NCBI RefSeq assembly: GCF_001571405.1
Contig: NZ_BCNX01000004.1
Span: 62,001 to 126,000 of the forward strand
Direction of reading: 5' to 3'
DNA from: Methanoculleus thermophilus
GTDB lineage: Archaea > Halobacteriota > Methanomicrobia > Methanomicrobiales > Methanoculleaceae
Length of the DNA: 64,000 bases
A program made the position numbers and the translations under genes. Positions 43,289-52,439 of the stretch are shown piece by piece. Position 1 is the first letter of the stretch, and every line of letters begins with the position of its first letter. The notes beneath the pieces were generated by a model. It saw only the letters and a program-made list of their open reading frames with translations, did no database searches and was not told the DNA's origin.

Positions 43289-45054
43289 CGCCGTCCCTCC
43301 ACACCAATTGCGCCCGATGGACATATATCCGCGCAGACGCCGCATCCTGCGCAAAGTTCGGTTATCGTTGCGCGATCATTGACAAACGCCATTGCAGGGC
43401 AGCCGAAGGGCCGGCAGACACCGCAGCCTGTGCACCGTTCGGGATCGACCTCGTAAGCCTTCCGCCTGATCCCGCTCTTTCGTGCGGTGATGACGCAGGG
43501 CTGCTTTGAGATGATCACCCGGACCCCTTTACGCTCCTTTGCCCTCCGGAAGGTGTCAAGAAGCACCGGAAGGTTATATGGGTCGACCGTCTCGACCCAG
43601 GAGACCCCGCACGCCCGGCAGAGCGCTTCAAGCGATATCGGAGTGCTCTCCTCCCCGGTGGCTGTGAGGCCCGTGTTGGGGTTTGGCTGGTGACCGGTCA
43701 TGGCGGTGATCCGGTTGTCGAGGATGACGACAACCATATCGGCGCCGTTGTAGACGGCGTTCAAGAGCCCTGGAATGCCCGTGTGCAGGAACGTGGAGTC
43801 GCCGATGGTCGAGACCACGGGGCGCTCCTCCCCCGACCGGGCGATCCCGCTCCCGACGGTGATCGAGGCGCCCATGCAGATGGTGGTATCCACCGCACCG
43901 AGTTGGAGCCCGAGGGTGTAGCACCCGATGTCGCTCGGGAATATGCCGTCGCGGAAGACCTTCCGCATGGCATAGAACGTCGGCCGGTGCATGCACCCGG
44001 CGCAGAGGATCGGCGGGCGGGGCGGGACTCCCTGGACCGGGGTTGCCGCGGGGAAGGTCGTCGTGGGGGTGATCCCTGCGCTCTCGAGGGCGAAAGCGAC
44101 GATCGCCGGGTTGAACTCCCCTTCGTATGGGACAGTACCGGTCATCTTTCCGAAGATCTCGGTCTTCGTCGCCACCTGGCGTACTGCTTCCTCGACGACC
44201 GGGTCGAGTTCCTCGACGACGAGGACCTTCTCGTGCTGGTCGACGAAGCCCTTGAGCCACTCCTCGTCGATGGGGTAGGCCCCGATGATCGCGAGCGAGA
44301 CGTTCTCGGGCAGCACCTCCTGGACGTAGGAGGCGGCGACGCCGCTTGCGATGACGGCGGTCGTGCCCCGGATGGTATAGCGGTTGTAACCGAGTTCGAC
44401 CAGGCGCCGCTTGAGTGCCGGTTGCTTCTCGTTCAGTCTTTTATGCAACACCCGGGTATGCGCGGGGATGACCACGTACTGCTTTGGGTCGCGCTGGAAG
44501 GTAGCGCTCCGGTGTTCGGTCCCGATCGCTCCAAGGTCGACGTCGCTCTTTGAGTGGCAGATCCGGGTGGTGGGGCGGAAGATGACCGGCAGGCCGAACT
44601 CCTCGGAGAGGGCGAAGGCGTCCCGCACCATGTCGTGCGCCTCTTGGACCGAGGCCGGGTCGAGGCAGGGGAGCCGGGCGAAATGAGCGTAGCGCCGGGT
44701 ATCCTGCTCGTTCTGGGAACTGTGCGCAAAGGGGTCGTCTGCGGAGAGGATGACAAATCCGCCCGTCACTCCGGTGTATGCGCTCGTCATCAGGGGATCG
44801 GCCGCCACGTTCAGCCCGACGTGCTTCATCGTGCAGAGTGCCCGCAGGCCGCACCAGGCGGCGGCGAGCGCGTTCTCGAAGGCAACCTTCTCGTTCGTGG
44901 ACCACTCCACGGTGAAGGGGCGCTCCTTCTGCACCCGGAGGACGTCGATCACTTCAGATGACGGCGTTCCCGGGTAGCCGCTGGCAAAATCAATATTTGC
45001 CTCCAGGCATGCGTGCGCAATGCCCTCATTCCCGAGTAGGTATCGTACTGCCAT
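43285..45054 (-). CDS. iorA: indolepyruvate ferredoxin oxidoreductase, alpha subunit
   Basis: Thiamine diphosphate enzyme of 589 residues. The N-terminal pyrimidine-binding domain (GNEGIAHACLEANIDFASGYPGTPSSEV) is followed by the core with the thiamine-binding GDSTFLHTG and NRITAMTGHQPNP segment. The last 60 residues carry two ferredoxin-type clusters, CTGCGVCRPFGCP and CAGCGVCADICPSG. Active with IorB as a heterotetramer and uses ferredoxin as acceptor. It has a minus-strand A/T element (CAATAAAAG) upstream in the space shared with the divergent tRNA-Ile gene. Confidence 0.96.
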   Translation of the reverse strand: MAVRYLLGNEGIAHACLEANIDFASGYPGTPSSEVIDVLRVQKERPFTVEWSTNEKVAFENALAAAWCGLRALCTMKHVGLNVAADPLMTSAYTGVTGGFVILSADDPFAHSSQNEQDTRRYAHFARLPCLDPASVQEAHDMVRDAFALSEEFGLPVIFRPTTRICHSKSDVDLGAIGTEHRSATFQRDPKQYVVIPAHTRVLHKRLNEKQPALKRRLVELGYNRYTIRGTTAVIASGVAASYVQEVLPENVSLAIIGAYPIDEEWLKGFVDQHEKVLVVEELDPVVEEAVRQVATKTEIFGKMTGTVPYEGEFNPAIVAFALESAGITPTTTFPAATPVQGVPPRPPILCAGCMHRPTFYAMRKVFRDGIFPSDIGCYTLGLQLGAVDTTICMGASITVGSGIARSGEERPVVSTIGDSTFLHTGIPGLLNAVYNGADMVVVILDNRITAMTGHQPNPNTGLTATGEESTPISLEALCRACGVSWVETVDPYNLPVLLDTFRRAKERKGVRVIISKQPCVITARKSGIRRKAYEVDPERCTGCGVCRPFGCPAMAFVNDRATITELCAGCGVCADICPSGAIGVEGRR

Positions 45055-45160
45055 TGTTCAACTCAACTGTACTTTTATTGTCGGTTTTTAACATAGTGGT
45101 TTGGATATCGATCCAAAAAATTAAGTGTTTGAATGTCAGAAACTGCAGGGTAACTTTAGT

Positions 45161-45233
45161 GGGCCCGTAGCATAGCTGGTGGTGCACCCGGCTGATAACC
45201 GGGAGGTCGTGCGTTCGAATCGCATCGGGCCCA
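45161..45233 (+). tRNA. tRNA-Ile (anticodon GAT), copy 1
   Basis: Acceptor stem GGGCCCG/CGGGCCC pairs 45161-45167 with 45226-45232 and discriminator A is 45233. Anticodon stem CCCGG/CCGGG (45187-45191/45199-45203) presents GAT at 45194-45196. CCA is not encoded. An A/T-rich element AAAAAATTAAG about 45 bases upstream can serve as promoter. Confidence 0.95.
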
Positions 45234-45434
45234 TCATCTTTTCCGTATTTCTGCAGGGCTAGAGTGTGCGGTCTCATCCTGGCGCCGGGATCCCCATGTT
45301 GGCGGCTTGTTGCTACGGTATCTTCCGCGTGCTCGCCGCGGATCCCTGATATTGGACAATTCAGGAATAGAACTTAGCGCAACCTTTAAGGGGGTTGTAA
45401 TACAACATTTGTAGGCACTAATACGAGTGCATTT

Positions 45435-45507
45435 GGGCCCGTAGCATAGCCGGTGGTGCACCCGGCTGATAACCGGGAGGTCGTGCGTTCGAATCGCATC
45501 GGGCCCA
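45435..45507 (+). tRNA. tRNA-Ile (anticodon GAT), copy 2
   Basis: A second copy with anticodon GAT at 45468-45470, identical to copy 1 except C at 45451 where copy 1 has T at 45177 in the D loop. Upstream and downstream sequences of the two copies are unrelated; a CTTTAAGG element near 45384-45391 may be its own promoter, and a T5 run follows the 3' end. Confidence 0.95.
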
Positions 45508-45952
45508 CTGTTCTTTTTCAGTAGTTCTCCTCTGCGGTAAACTCTTTGAGGCTCCATCGTTGCTTTTTTTCGCGAAAACGAGGTCATTCAATATCTTGCT
45601 GTCGCCTGCGGTAGACGAGGTGCTCAAGCGCGATGACCGTGACGGTGCCCACCCAATGCCGCTTGTGATCAGAGATGAGAACCGGGGGCATACTCACCAC
45701 CAGCCACTGCAGACCGAAGATGAGGCGGTGTGCCGATCCGGGCCGGTTGTCGATACCACAAGATGATCTATCATAAGGATCCCGTGCAGAGCCACAGATT
45801 CTACCGCCCACACAAAATCTATTCCTTTTGCGATTGAGAGGTACTCCCATGGTTTGTAACGGTCATGCGGGAGAATCTTCCCGCATAACCTCTGATATCT
45901 CCTATCTTCCCTCTCGCCCCCGCGTCGCGGGGGGCACAAGGGGGCGGCAGGT
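45508..45952. other. 445-base region after tRNA-Ile with decayed coding remnants
   Basis: No intact gene. On the minus strand two overlapping open frames (45584-45850 and 45694-45939) include a stretch that resembles the end of a RadC/JAB protein, described separately. The right end holds a GC-rich hairpin (CCCCCGCGTCGCGGGGG near 45917) before the ABC transporter start. Confidence 0.4.
45694..45939 (-). pseudogene. possible remnant of a RadC/JAB-domain protein
   Basis: An 81-codon minus-strand frame. Its residues around 35-68 (GIDFVWAVESVALHGILMID then HLVVS) follow the end of RadC-type proteins, where a Ser-x-x-Asp-Ile helix leads to a Leu-Gly-Ile-x-x-x-Asp-His-hydrophobic strand. The diagnostic HxHPSG metal site that should precede it is not present (HDRYKP is found instead), and the N-terminal helix-hairpin-helix part is missing. 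If real, it is a decayed fragment. The similarity is short and could be chance. Confidence 0.3.
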
Positions 45953-46885
45953 ATGAATGCCGTCGAGGTCAGGGGTCTCTCGCGGTCCTTCGACGGCCGC
46001 GAGATCCTCCGCGATGTCTCGTTCTCCGTCGGGCATGGCGAGATCTTCGGCTACCTCGGCCCGAACGGGGCGGGGAAGACGACGACCATCCGGATCCTGC
46101 TCGGCCTCCTTGCGCCCGGCGCGGGGATGGTCCGGGTTCTTGGAGAAGACCTCACTTCCAACGATGAGGCGCGCAGGAGAGTGGGGGTGCTCTTTGAGAA
46201 CAACGGCCTTTCCGATCGATTGAGCGCCGCGGACAACCTGGCCTATTATGCCGGGCTCTACGATGTCGAGGCTCCAAAGGAGCGGATCGACGAACTTCTC
46301 ACCATCGTCGGTCTAGCCGACCGGCGTGACGACCTTGTCGGGACGTTCTCGACCGGCATGAAGCGGAAACTCGGGATCGCCCGTGCCATACTTCACCGGC
46401 CGGAGATCGTCTTTCTTGATGAGCCATCCTCCGGGCTCGATCCCGGGGCGCAGAGGATGGTCCGCGACCTCATCCTCGACCTCTCCCGGCGGGAGGAGAT
46501 GACGGTCTTCTTAAACTCCCATCACCTCGACGAGGTCCAGCGCATCTGCTCGACGGTGGCGATCCTCGCGGGAGGGAGGATCCGGGCTTTTGATTCGGTG
46601 GCAAACCTCACCCGCGCCTCCGGCCGCCCGACCGTGACGGTCACCCTCACCGATCCGGGCGAGCACGCCCGTGCGCGCGATATCATCGTGAGCCTGCCGT
46701 ACGTCGCGGAGTGCGATGCAGATAGCGGCGCCCTCCTCTGCACCCTCACCGACCCGGGTGCAACCCCGGACCTTGTCGAGGCACTCGTCAGGGCAGGGTT
46801 CCGCATAGAAGAGGTCCGCCGGTCATCCCGATCGCTTGAGGAGATCTATCTCGAGTATGTCAACCCGGCGGAGGGCAGGGTATGA
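45953..46885 (+). CDS. ABC transporter ATP-binding protein (ABC-2 exporter type)
   Basis: A 310-residue ATPase. Walker A GPNGAGKTTT is at about 36-45, the signature segment is FSTGMKRKLGIARA (130-143) and Walker B is IVFLDEPSSGLDPG; the H-loop LNSHHLDEVQ follows. The C-terminal 90 residues form the extra domain of DrrA/CcmA-like exporters. It works with the permease encoded immediately downstream, whose ATG overlaps its TGA in ATGA. Substrate unknown; drug, lipid or polysaccharide export are all seen in this family. Confidence 0.93.
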   Translation: MNAVEVRGLSRSFDGREILRDVSFSVGHGEIFGYLGPNGAGKTTTIRILLGLLAPGAGMVRVLGEDLTSNDEARRRVGVLFENNGLSDRLSAADNLAYYAGLYDVEAPKERIDELLTIVGLADRRDDLVGTFSTGMKRKLGIARAILHRPEIVFLDEPSSGLDPGAQRMVRDLILDLSRREEMTVFLNSHHLDEVQRICSTVAILAGGRIRAFDSVANLTRASGRPTVTVTLTDPGEHARARDIIVSLPYVAECDADSGALLCTLTDPGATPDLVEALVRAGFRIEEVRRSSRSLEEIYLEYVNPAEGRV

Positions 46886-47583
46886 GAACGCTCTCCGTTA
46901 TCGCCCGCCGCGAGATGCGACTTGCCCTTCGGAACCGGAGCGCTCTGATCGCATCCCTCATCCTTGCCGTCTGGTTCCCGGTCATATCGGTCCTTGGTAT
47001 TGCCGTGGGCGCCGGGGGAGATGCTGCCGCCGTTGCCGGCGGTATTGCCGCGATCACCCTCCCGGTCGGGGTCTTCATGGGTTACATCTTCTGCGCCGAC
47101 ACCTTCCTCCGCGAGAAGCGGGACGGAACCATCGAGACGCTTCTATGTGCCCCCGTCTCGCTCCGCCGCCTCTGGGAGGGGAAGGCAATCGGGGTCGCCG
47201 TCCCGGCGTACCTGATGATGCTCCTCTCTGCCGGCGTGGCCATTGCGGCGGCCTCCAACATCTTGGGAGCCTCCATCGCCACCGAACCCCTGCTCCTCCT
47301 CCACCTCGTGGTCATCGTCCCGGTCTGGATCCTCGCCGCGGCCGGACTCATCGGCGCGGCGCAGCTTGCGCTCGGGATGCGGGAGAATCAGATCCTCGGA
47401 TTTATCCTCATCTTCGGGTTCATCTTCCTGGCCGGCGGGCTACAGGAAGTCGTGCCGGGTGGGGCGGGCATCTCGGTAACGTTAGAGGCGGTCCTTGGGG
47501 CGGTCGGGCTCGCGCTCCTCGTCCTCGCCCGGTTCATCGCTGGAATTGTGACGAAGGAGCGGATCGTCCGGACGATCCCGTAA
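46882..47583 (+). CDS. ABC-2 type permease
   Basis: Membrane partner of the preceding ATPase, 233 residues with six hydrophobic segments. The N-terminal cytoplasmic helix (VIARREMRLALRNRSALI) is the coupling element usual in ABC-2 permeases, and the loop FLREKRDGTIETLLCAPVS is the conserved motif before the third helix. Overlap with the ATPase gene by four bases shows co-translation. Final residues are basic, consistent with a cytoplasmic C-terminus. Confidence 0.9.
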   Translation: MRTLSVIARREMRLALRNRSALIASLILAVWFPVISVLGIAVGAGGDAAAVAGGIAAITLPVGVFMGYIFCADTFLREKRDGTIETLLCAPVSLRRLWEGKAIGVAVPAYLMMLLSAGVAIAAASNILGASIATEPLLLLHLVVIVPVWILAAAGLIGAAQLALGMRENQILGFILIFGFIFLAGGLQEVVPGGAGISVTLEAVLGAVGLALLVLARFIAGIVTKERIVRTIP

Positions 47584-47601
47584 GGGAGAAAACAGGCCGG
47601 C

Positions 47602-48846
47602 CTACCGTCCGGCCGCCTTCCTTTCCCTGAGGTACCGGAGTACCGGGACGAGAACCTCCTTGTTTATCGCGCCCGCTTTCGCCAAAACGTTGCTATTCAT
47701 CGCGATGTAGGTGTCCCCTTCGGCCCAGTAGTACAATGCCGTATACAAGCCGTAGTACCCGCCGGTATGGCCGTAGAGGGTCAGGCCCTCCGATGCGTTC
47801 TGCTGCATGAAGTATCCGTAACCGCATCCGACGCTCATCTCTCCCAGTCCGGGCACCTGCTCGATCTTGTGGGACTGCGGGGAGACATTCTCCATCGCCG
47901 CAAACGACAGAGGATCGATCAGCGCACCCGTTCGGAGCGCACGGTGGAATTTGTTGAGGTCGGCCGTCGTGCTCACGATGTCCCCGGCGCCGCGGTCGAA
48001 CTGGATGTAGAGGTCGCTGAAGTCCATGACGGTGCCGTCTTCCCCGCTCTCCAGAGTGCTCATAATTGCCTGTAAGCGGGAGGAAGGCGAGTTCGCATTT
48101 GCAATGAAGACGTCGCTCTCCAGAGCCCTCATGTGCGGGCCGGGGATGTGGTTGGTCCGATGAACGAACGTATTGTTCATCCCCACCGGGACGAGGATCT
48201 TGCGGGTGACGTAGTCCTCGTAGGGGATGCCGGCCGCCTTGTCGATGATCAGCGTCAAGAGTATGTAGTTCGCGTTTGAGTAGGTGAAGTCCGTTCCCGG
48301 CGGGTAGAGGGGGCCTGCATCGAGGGCCTGCCGCAGCCCCACCTGGTAAGGGACCGGCGTGTCGGGGTCTTCGTACTCTTTGAGGAGGATCGCATGCTCG
48401 TCGTAGTCCGCGATCCCGCTCGTGTGGTCGAGGAGGTGACGGACGGTGATCACGGAAGAGTTCGGGATCGCCTCCGCCACGTCCGCCGGGAGCCAGCGGT
48501 CGATGGGATCGTCGAGCGAGAGTTTTCCGTTCTCGGCGAGCTGCAGGATTGCGACGCTCGTGAAGGTCTTCGTCACGCTCGCGATGATGAACCGCATCTC
48601 CGGCGTTGCCGCCATTTCCGGGGAGAGCGAGGCCTTGCCGGCCGCGTGGTTCCAGGTCCACTCCGGTGTCGAGATCTCGATCAGGGCTCCGGGAACGCCG
48701 GCATTCCGGACGCCTGCCGAAACGATCGACTCAAGGTCGGAGGCCACCGCCGAGGGCGGAGGACTGCTATGGTCATCTGTCCCCTGCATGGGTCTGCTGT
48801 CCTGCAGATACCCGGAGTGAGGCTTTGTACGAGAAAAGGGGGCCAT
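47602..48846 (-). CDS. serine hydrolase of the beta-lactamase/PBP family (class C-like)
   Basis: A 414-residue hydrolase. The SxxK motif is SVTK (near residue 90) with the nucleophile serine, the YxN motif is YSNANY, and the KTG-like motif is HTGGYYG near 350. This is the beta-lactamase/DD-peptidase/esterase fold. Archaea lack murein, so a peptidase or esterase with another substrate is likelier than antibiotic resistance. No signal peptide is evident. ATG 48846 has an AGGAGG only two bases upstream, close for efficient initiation; ATG 48789 is an alternative that gives a start just before the conserved domain. Confidence 0.85.
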   Translation of the reverse strand: MAPFSRTKPHSGYLQDSRPMQGTDDHSSPPPSAVASDLESIVSAGVRNAGVPGALIEISTPEWTWNHAAGKASLSPEMAATPEMRFIIASVTKTFTSVAILQLAENGKLSLDDPIDRWLPADVAEAIPNSSVITVRHLLDHTSGIADYDEHAILLKEYEDPDTPVPYQVGLRQALDAGPLYPPGTDFTYSNANYILLTLIIDKAAGIPYEDYVTRKILVPVGMNNTFVHRTNHIPGPHMRALESDVFIANANSPSSRLQAIMSTLESGEDGTVMDFSDLYIQFDRGAGDIVSTTADLNKFHRALRTGALIDPLSFAAMENVSPQSHKIEQVPGLGEMSVGCGYGYFMQQNASEGLTLYGHTGGYYGLYTALYYWAEGDTYIAMNSNVLAKAGAINKEVLVPVLRYLRERKAAGR

Positions 48847-49039
48847 AACCTCCTATGTGCGGATTTTATGAAATATATCTGTCTATTTGCCCCAAAAGGC
48901 ACCTGGGGCGTGCCTATAGTCGGGCAGCGGCTTTTCGGGCCTTCGGCGGGCACGATCCGCGCGGTTGAGGGTATATTGAAGGGGTGGGACTCCTGCAGGC
49001 CCCTTCCAAAAATTGTATTGATCGGATCTCTTAAACTGC

Positions 49040-50317
49040 CTACAGCGTCTCTTCGCCGTAGAGGTAGGGCCTGAGGACCTTCGGGATCGTGACCGACCCG
49101 TCCTCGTTCTGGTAGTTCTCGAGGATCGCCCGGATCGCGCGCGAGGTCGCGATCGCGGTGCTGTTTAGGGTGTGGACGTAGCGCTTCTTGGTGAACTCGG
49201 TCGGATCGCGCACCTTGATATTCAGCCTGACCGCCTGGTAAGCCGTGCAGTTCGAGCATGATACCGCCTCGCGGTAACGCTCCTCGCGGGGCATCCAGAC
49301 CTCGAGGTCGTACTTCTTTGCGGCAACGGTCCCGATGTCCCCCGTGCAGATCAGGACGACCCGGTAGGGGAGGCCGAGCTGCTGGAAGACCTCCTCGGCG
49401 TTCGCCAGCAGTTCCTCGTGGAGGTCCCAGGACTGCTCCGGCGTCGCAAAGATGAACTGCTCTACTTTGTGGAACTGGTGAACGCGGAAGAGCCCCTTTG
49501 TATCGATCCCATGCGCCCCGATCTCGCGCCGGAAGCACGGGCTTAGGCCCGCCAGCCGGAGCGGAAGATCCTTCTCCTCGAAGATCTCACCGCTGTACAT
49601 CGCGGCCATCGGGTGCTCGCTCGTTGCAATGAGATACTCGTCCTCGCCATCGATCTTATACATAACGTTCTCGAAGTCGGCGAGATCCGTCACGCCCTCG
49701 TATGCGGCCCGGTTCAGCATATACGGGGGAATTATCGGGGTGTAGCCGCGCTTGACAAGGAGGTCCATTGCAAACCGCTGAAGAGCCATATCGAGCAGAG
49801 CGAGCCTGCCCTTTAAGAAGTAAAACCCGGAGCCGGCGATCTTTGCCGCGCGTTCGAAGTCCGCCCAGTCATGCTCGACGGCGAGCGCGCCGTGGTTTTT
49901 CAGTTCAAACGGAGGAACCTTAGGCTCGCCCCACCGCCGTATCTCGACGTTATCAGTATCGTCCTTGCCGATGGGCACGCTCTCGTGGAGGATGTTCGGG
50001 AGCCGCATCAGGCGGTACTTCACAGCTTCAGTAAGGCGGTCGCGCTCCGCCTCCGCCTCCTTGACCCGTGCGGGAAGGTTCGCCGCCTCCGCTAGAAGAC
50101 CCGCGGTATCCTGTCCGGCCTTCCTTGCCTGGCTGATCTCGCGAGATATAACGTTTTTCCGGTTGCGCAGGTCCCCAATCTCTACGGTGAGTTCCCGTAC
50201 TCTCCGGTCCATCTCCAGCACCTCGTCGACCCAGGCCAGTTTCTCGGTGTCTCCTCTCTTCGTGAGGTCTGCCCTGACGATCTCGGGGTGCGCACGAACG
50301 AACTTCAACTCAAGCAT
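49040..50317 (-). CDS. serS: seryl-tRNA synthetase
   Basis: Charges tRNA-Ser and, in methanogens, tRNA-Sec where present. The 425-residue protein is the common (bacterial-like) class II SerRS, not the divergent type of some methanogens: N-terminal coiled-coil arm (about residues 1-110) with heptads, then the catalytic core with motif 2 GLSPCFRREIGAHGIDTKGLFRVHQFHKVEQF and motif 3 NSTAIATSRAIRAILEN. The C-terminus is RPYLYGEE, typical. It is divergent from the small membrane protein gene; the intervening 164 bases hold both promoters. Confidence 0.96.
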   Translation of the reverse strand: MLELKFVRAHPEIVRADLTKRGDTEKLAWVDEVLEMDRRVRELTVEIGDLRNRKNVISREISQARKAGQDTAGLLAEAANLPARVKEAEAERDRLTEAVKYRLMRLPNILHESVPIGKDDTDNVEIRRWGEPKVPPFELKNHGALAVEHDWADFERAAKIAGSGFYFLKGRLALLDMALQRFAMDLLVKRGYTPIIPPYMLNRAAYEGVTDLADFENVMYKIDGEDEYLIATSEHPMAAMYSGEIFEEKDLPLRLAGLSPCFRREIGAHGIDTKGLFRVHQFHKVEQFIFATPEQSWDLHEELLANAEEVFQQLGLPYRVVLICTGDIGTVAAKKYDLEVWMPREERYREAVSCSNCTAYQAVRLNIKVRDPTEFTKKRYVHTLNSTAIATSRAIRAILENYQNEDGSVTIPKVLRPYLYGEETL

Positions 50318-50450
50318 ACTGTCTCTGTATGTACATTTGGCATGACGGTATATGGTGGTGTTGCCCTCCTTGGCAGACGGGTTTTGCGCAGGTGTTCCAG
50401 TCCTTGCGCCCGGGTAGCATCCATCATGCCCTCTCCCCGGGAACTTACTC

Positions 50451-50458
50451 TTATAATC
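50451..50458 (+). promoter_or_regulatory. TATA box for a leaderless message
   Basis: TTATAATC is centred about 28 bases before the ATG at 50482, so the transcript would start at or next to the start codon. Confidence 0.5.
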
Positions 50459-50481
50459 TCTGGAAAACCAACCATTCTTCT

Positions 50482-50934
50482 ATGAATAAGAACCAGAGGA
50501 TCGTCTTGGTGATTGGCGGCCTCATTACGCTCGGGCTGTTCTTCATCGACCCCTTCATCGCCCTCATTGCCCTGATCCTGGTGCTTGTTCTCCTGATGAG
50601 TCTTCGTATCATGGAGGAGACCGGCAACTATCCCCTCGTTACCGCAACTCTCTCAGAAGATGCACGCGAGATCATCGTCACCAATACGGGGACCGCAAAG
50701 GCGCAGAATATTCGGATTGCCCTTGTTCCCTTGAACATCGATTTCGAGCTTGCCTCGCTCGAACCGGATGAGGAGTCAGGATTCAGTCTCGAATCGATGA
50801 TCTCTGAGGCGAAAGCGGTCGTCACGTATGAAAACACCGCCGGTCAGAAGCAGACACGATCGTACCCCCTCAAAGCGCTCGAGGCCGGGAGGGACCTCAC
50901 CGAACCGATGTTCCCGATCTTCGGGCGCCGGTGA
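50482..50934 (+). CDS. hypothetical two-helix membrane protein
   Basis: A 150-residue protein. Two hydrophobic segments (about residues 8-24 and 26-42) are followed by a soluble beta-rich domain of about 95 residues, with a pattern (EIIVTNTGTAKAQNIRIALVPL) typical of immunoglobulin-like or CARDB-type domains. It is probably anchored at the N-terminus with the domain outside. The ATG at 50482 fits a leaderless promoter, and the upstream open frame to 50329 is not gene-like. No neighbour suggests a function. Confidence 0.6.
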   Translation: MNKNQRIVLVIGGLITLGLFFIDPFIALIALILVLVLLMSLRIMEETGNYPLVTATLSEDAREIIVTNTGTAKAQNIRIALVPLNIDFELASLEPDEESGFSLESMISEAKAVVTYENTAGQKQTRSYPLKALEAGRDLTEPMFPIFGRR

Positions 50935-51048
50935 AGCGGAAAAGATGGAAAAACGGATATCCGGATCGATATACTGACTGCAGTACACGTGCCTGGGGGT
51001 GCGGTTGCCGGTCACCCCCGGCTTCTGTCGGGAGAGCGGTCACAGAAG

Positions 51049-51573
51049 TTATGACTGGATGTACTCGATCGTCCGTGCCAGTGCCGCCATCAGTTCCTGC
51101 TCTTTCTCTGCATACTCATACAGCGCCCGGTAGAGCATGAAGACGAGGTCGTAACCGTAGATCTCGAAAGCTTCCTCCGGTGTTAGCGAGCTGAGATATG
51201 AATCCGTCCGGATCTCGGTGTTCGTGTACATCAACTCATGGAAGATCCCGTCCTCGTCAAGGACGCACAACTGCGCATCGACGGGCATGCCCAGGTTGTC
51301 TGGGCGGTATGGGAGCGGGTCGGTTTTCCCGAGGAGGATCATCTTCTTCTCGTAAAACTCCTGATCGTAGAGGTCGCCGGATGCTTCCCTCTTTGCGCGC
51401 CGGAGCATCTCAAGCCCGATCTGCTTGATTACCGGCGCCGCATCGGCGGCCATCTTCCCAAGGAGGGCCCCTGAGTTCTCCCGAATCGTTTCGGCCGACT
51501 CTTCATTCTTTGCCCGCAGGTCCTCGATGACCTCAAGGAGCCTGGCGTATCCCTCTTCGATGATCGGATCCAT
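51049..51573 (-). CDS. hypothetical helical protein
   Basis: A 174-residue soluble, acidic, mostly helical protein that I do not recognise. No metal motif, nucleotide loop or membrane segment is visible. Its central part (LGKTDPLPYRPDNLGMPVDAQLCVLDEDGIFHELMYTNTEI) looks like a small beta domain flanked by helical arms. It follows the zinc permease gene by 50 bases on the same strand, so it may be the last gene of the metal-uptake transcript, though no metal-binding residues stand out. Confidence 0.6.
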   Translation of the reverse strand: MDPIIEEGYARLLEVIEDLRAKNEESAETIRENSGALLGKMAADAAPVIKQIGLEMLRRAKREASGDLYDQEFYEKKMILLGKTDPLPYRPDNLGMPVDAQLCVLDEDGIFHELMYTNTEIRTDSYLSSLTPEEAFEIYGYDLVFMLYRALYEYAEKEQELMAALARTIEYIQS

Positions 51574-51623
51574 TGCTCACCTATCTCTTGCGCGCGCCGG
51601 CATAAGGGCACCGGTTTGTCCCG

Positions 51624-52439
51624 TTAAGTCCCCTGTCGGAGGCGCTCAGCCCCAAGAGCACCCGCGTACGCGAGCGTGCTCACCAGAATGATCGTCGCCC
51701 CCGATGGGACATTCACGAGATACGATAGCCAGATCCCTGCCGTAGTGAATACGATCCCGAGAACGGCGGCGAGGAACATCATGCTCCAGATGCGGGTCGT
51801 ATAAAGGCGGCTGATCGCCGCCGGGAGGGTGAGGAGGGCGATCACCAGGATGATCCCAACAACCCGAATCAGCATCACCACTGTTAGTGCGATCAGAACG
51901 AGAAGGAGGAGCGAGAGCCGCTCGACCGGCAGATTCATGACCGTTGCGTAATCCGGGTCGAAAGTGATCGCCTGGAGCTCCCGGTAGAGAAAGACCACGG
52001 TGACGATGATGACGGCCACAAGGATCGCCATCAGCAGGATATCCCCCCGCGGCACAAGGAGAATATTCCCAAAGAGGTAGGAGAAGAGGTCCGGGGCGAA
52101 CCCGGGCGTTAGGTAGACGAAGAGGATGCCTACGGCCATCCCGGCCGCCCAGACTGCACCGATGAGCGTATCCATCTGCTGCCGGGCCCGGAGCTGGAGC
52201 GCCCCCATCCCGAGCGCTGTTGCGACGGTGAATCCGGTTGCACCAAGAAGGGGATCTATCCCGAGGAAGTAGCCAAGCCCGATCCCGCCGAAGGCCGCAT
52301 GGGAGATCCCGCCGCTGACCGAGACCATCCGCCGAACCACAACATAGGTCCCGATGATCCCGCAGGCGATGCTCGCGAGAGCCCCTGCGATGAGAGCATT
52401 TCTGAAGAACTCAAAACCGAGCACCTCAAACATCTTCAC
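51624..52439 (-). CDS. znuB: zinc/manganese ABC transporter permease
   Basis: Metal ABC-3 family permease of 271 residues with about eight or nine transmembrane helices. The N-terminus FFRNALIAGALASIACGIIGTYVVVRRMVSVSGGISHAAFGGIGLGYFLG carries the conserved cytoplasmic coupling loop. It pairs with the ATPase gene (overlap 52436-52439, ATGA-type) and the lipoprotein upstream. Zn or Mn cannot be distinguished from this subunit. Confidence 0.93.
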   Translation of the reverse strand: MKMFEVLGFEFFRNALIAGALASIACGIIGTYVVVRRMVSVSGGISHAAFGGIGLGYFLGIDPLLGATGFTVATALGMGALQLRARQQMDTLIGAVWAAGMAVGILFVYLTPGFAPDLFSYLFGNILLVPRGDILLMAILVAVIIVTVVFLYRELQAITFDPDYATVMNLPVERLSLLLLVLIALTVVMLIRVVGIILVIALLTLPAAISRLYTTRIWSMMFLAAVLGIVFTTAGIWLSYLVNVPSGATIILVSTLAYAGALGAERLRQGT

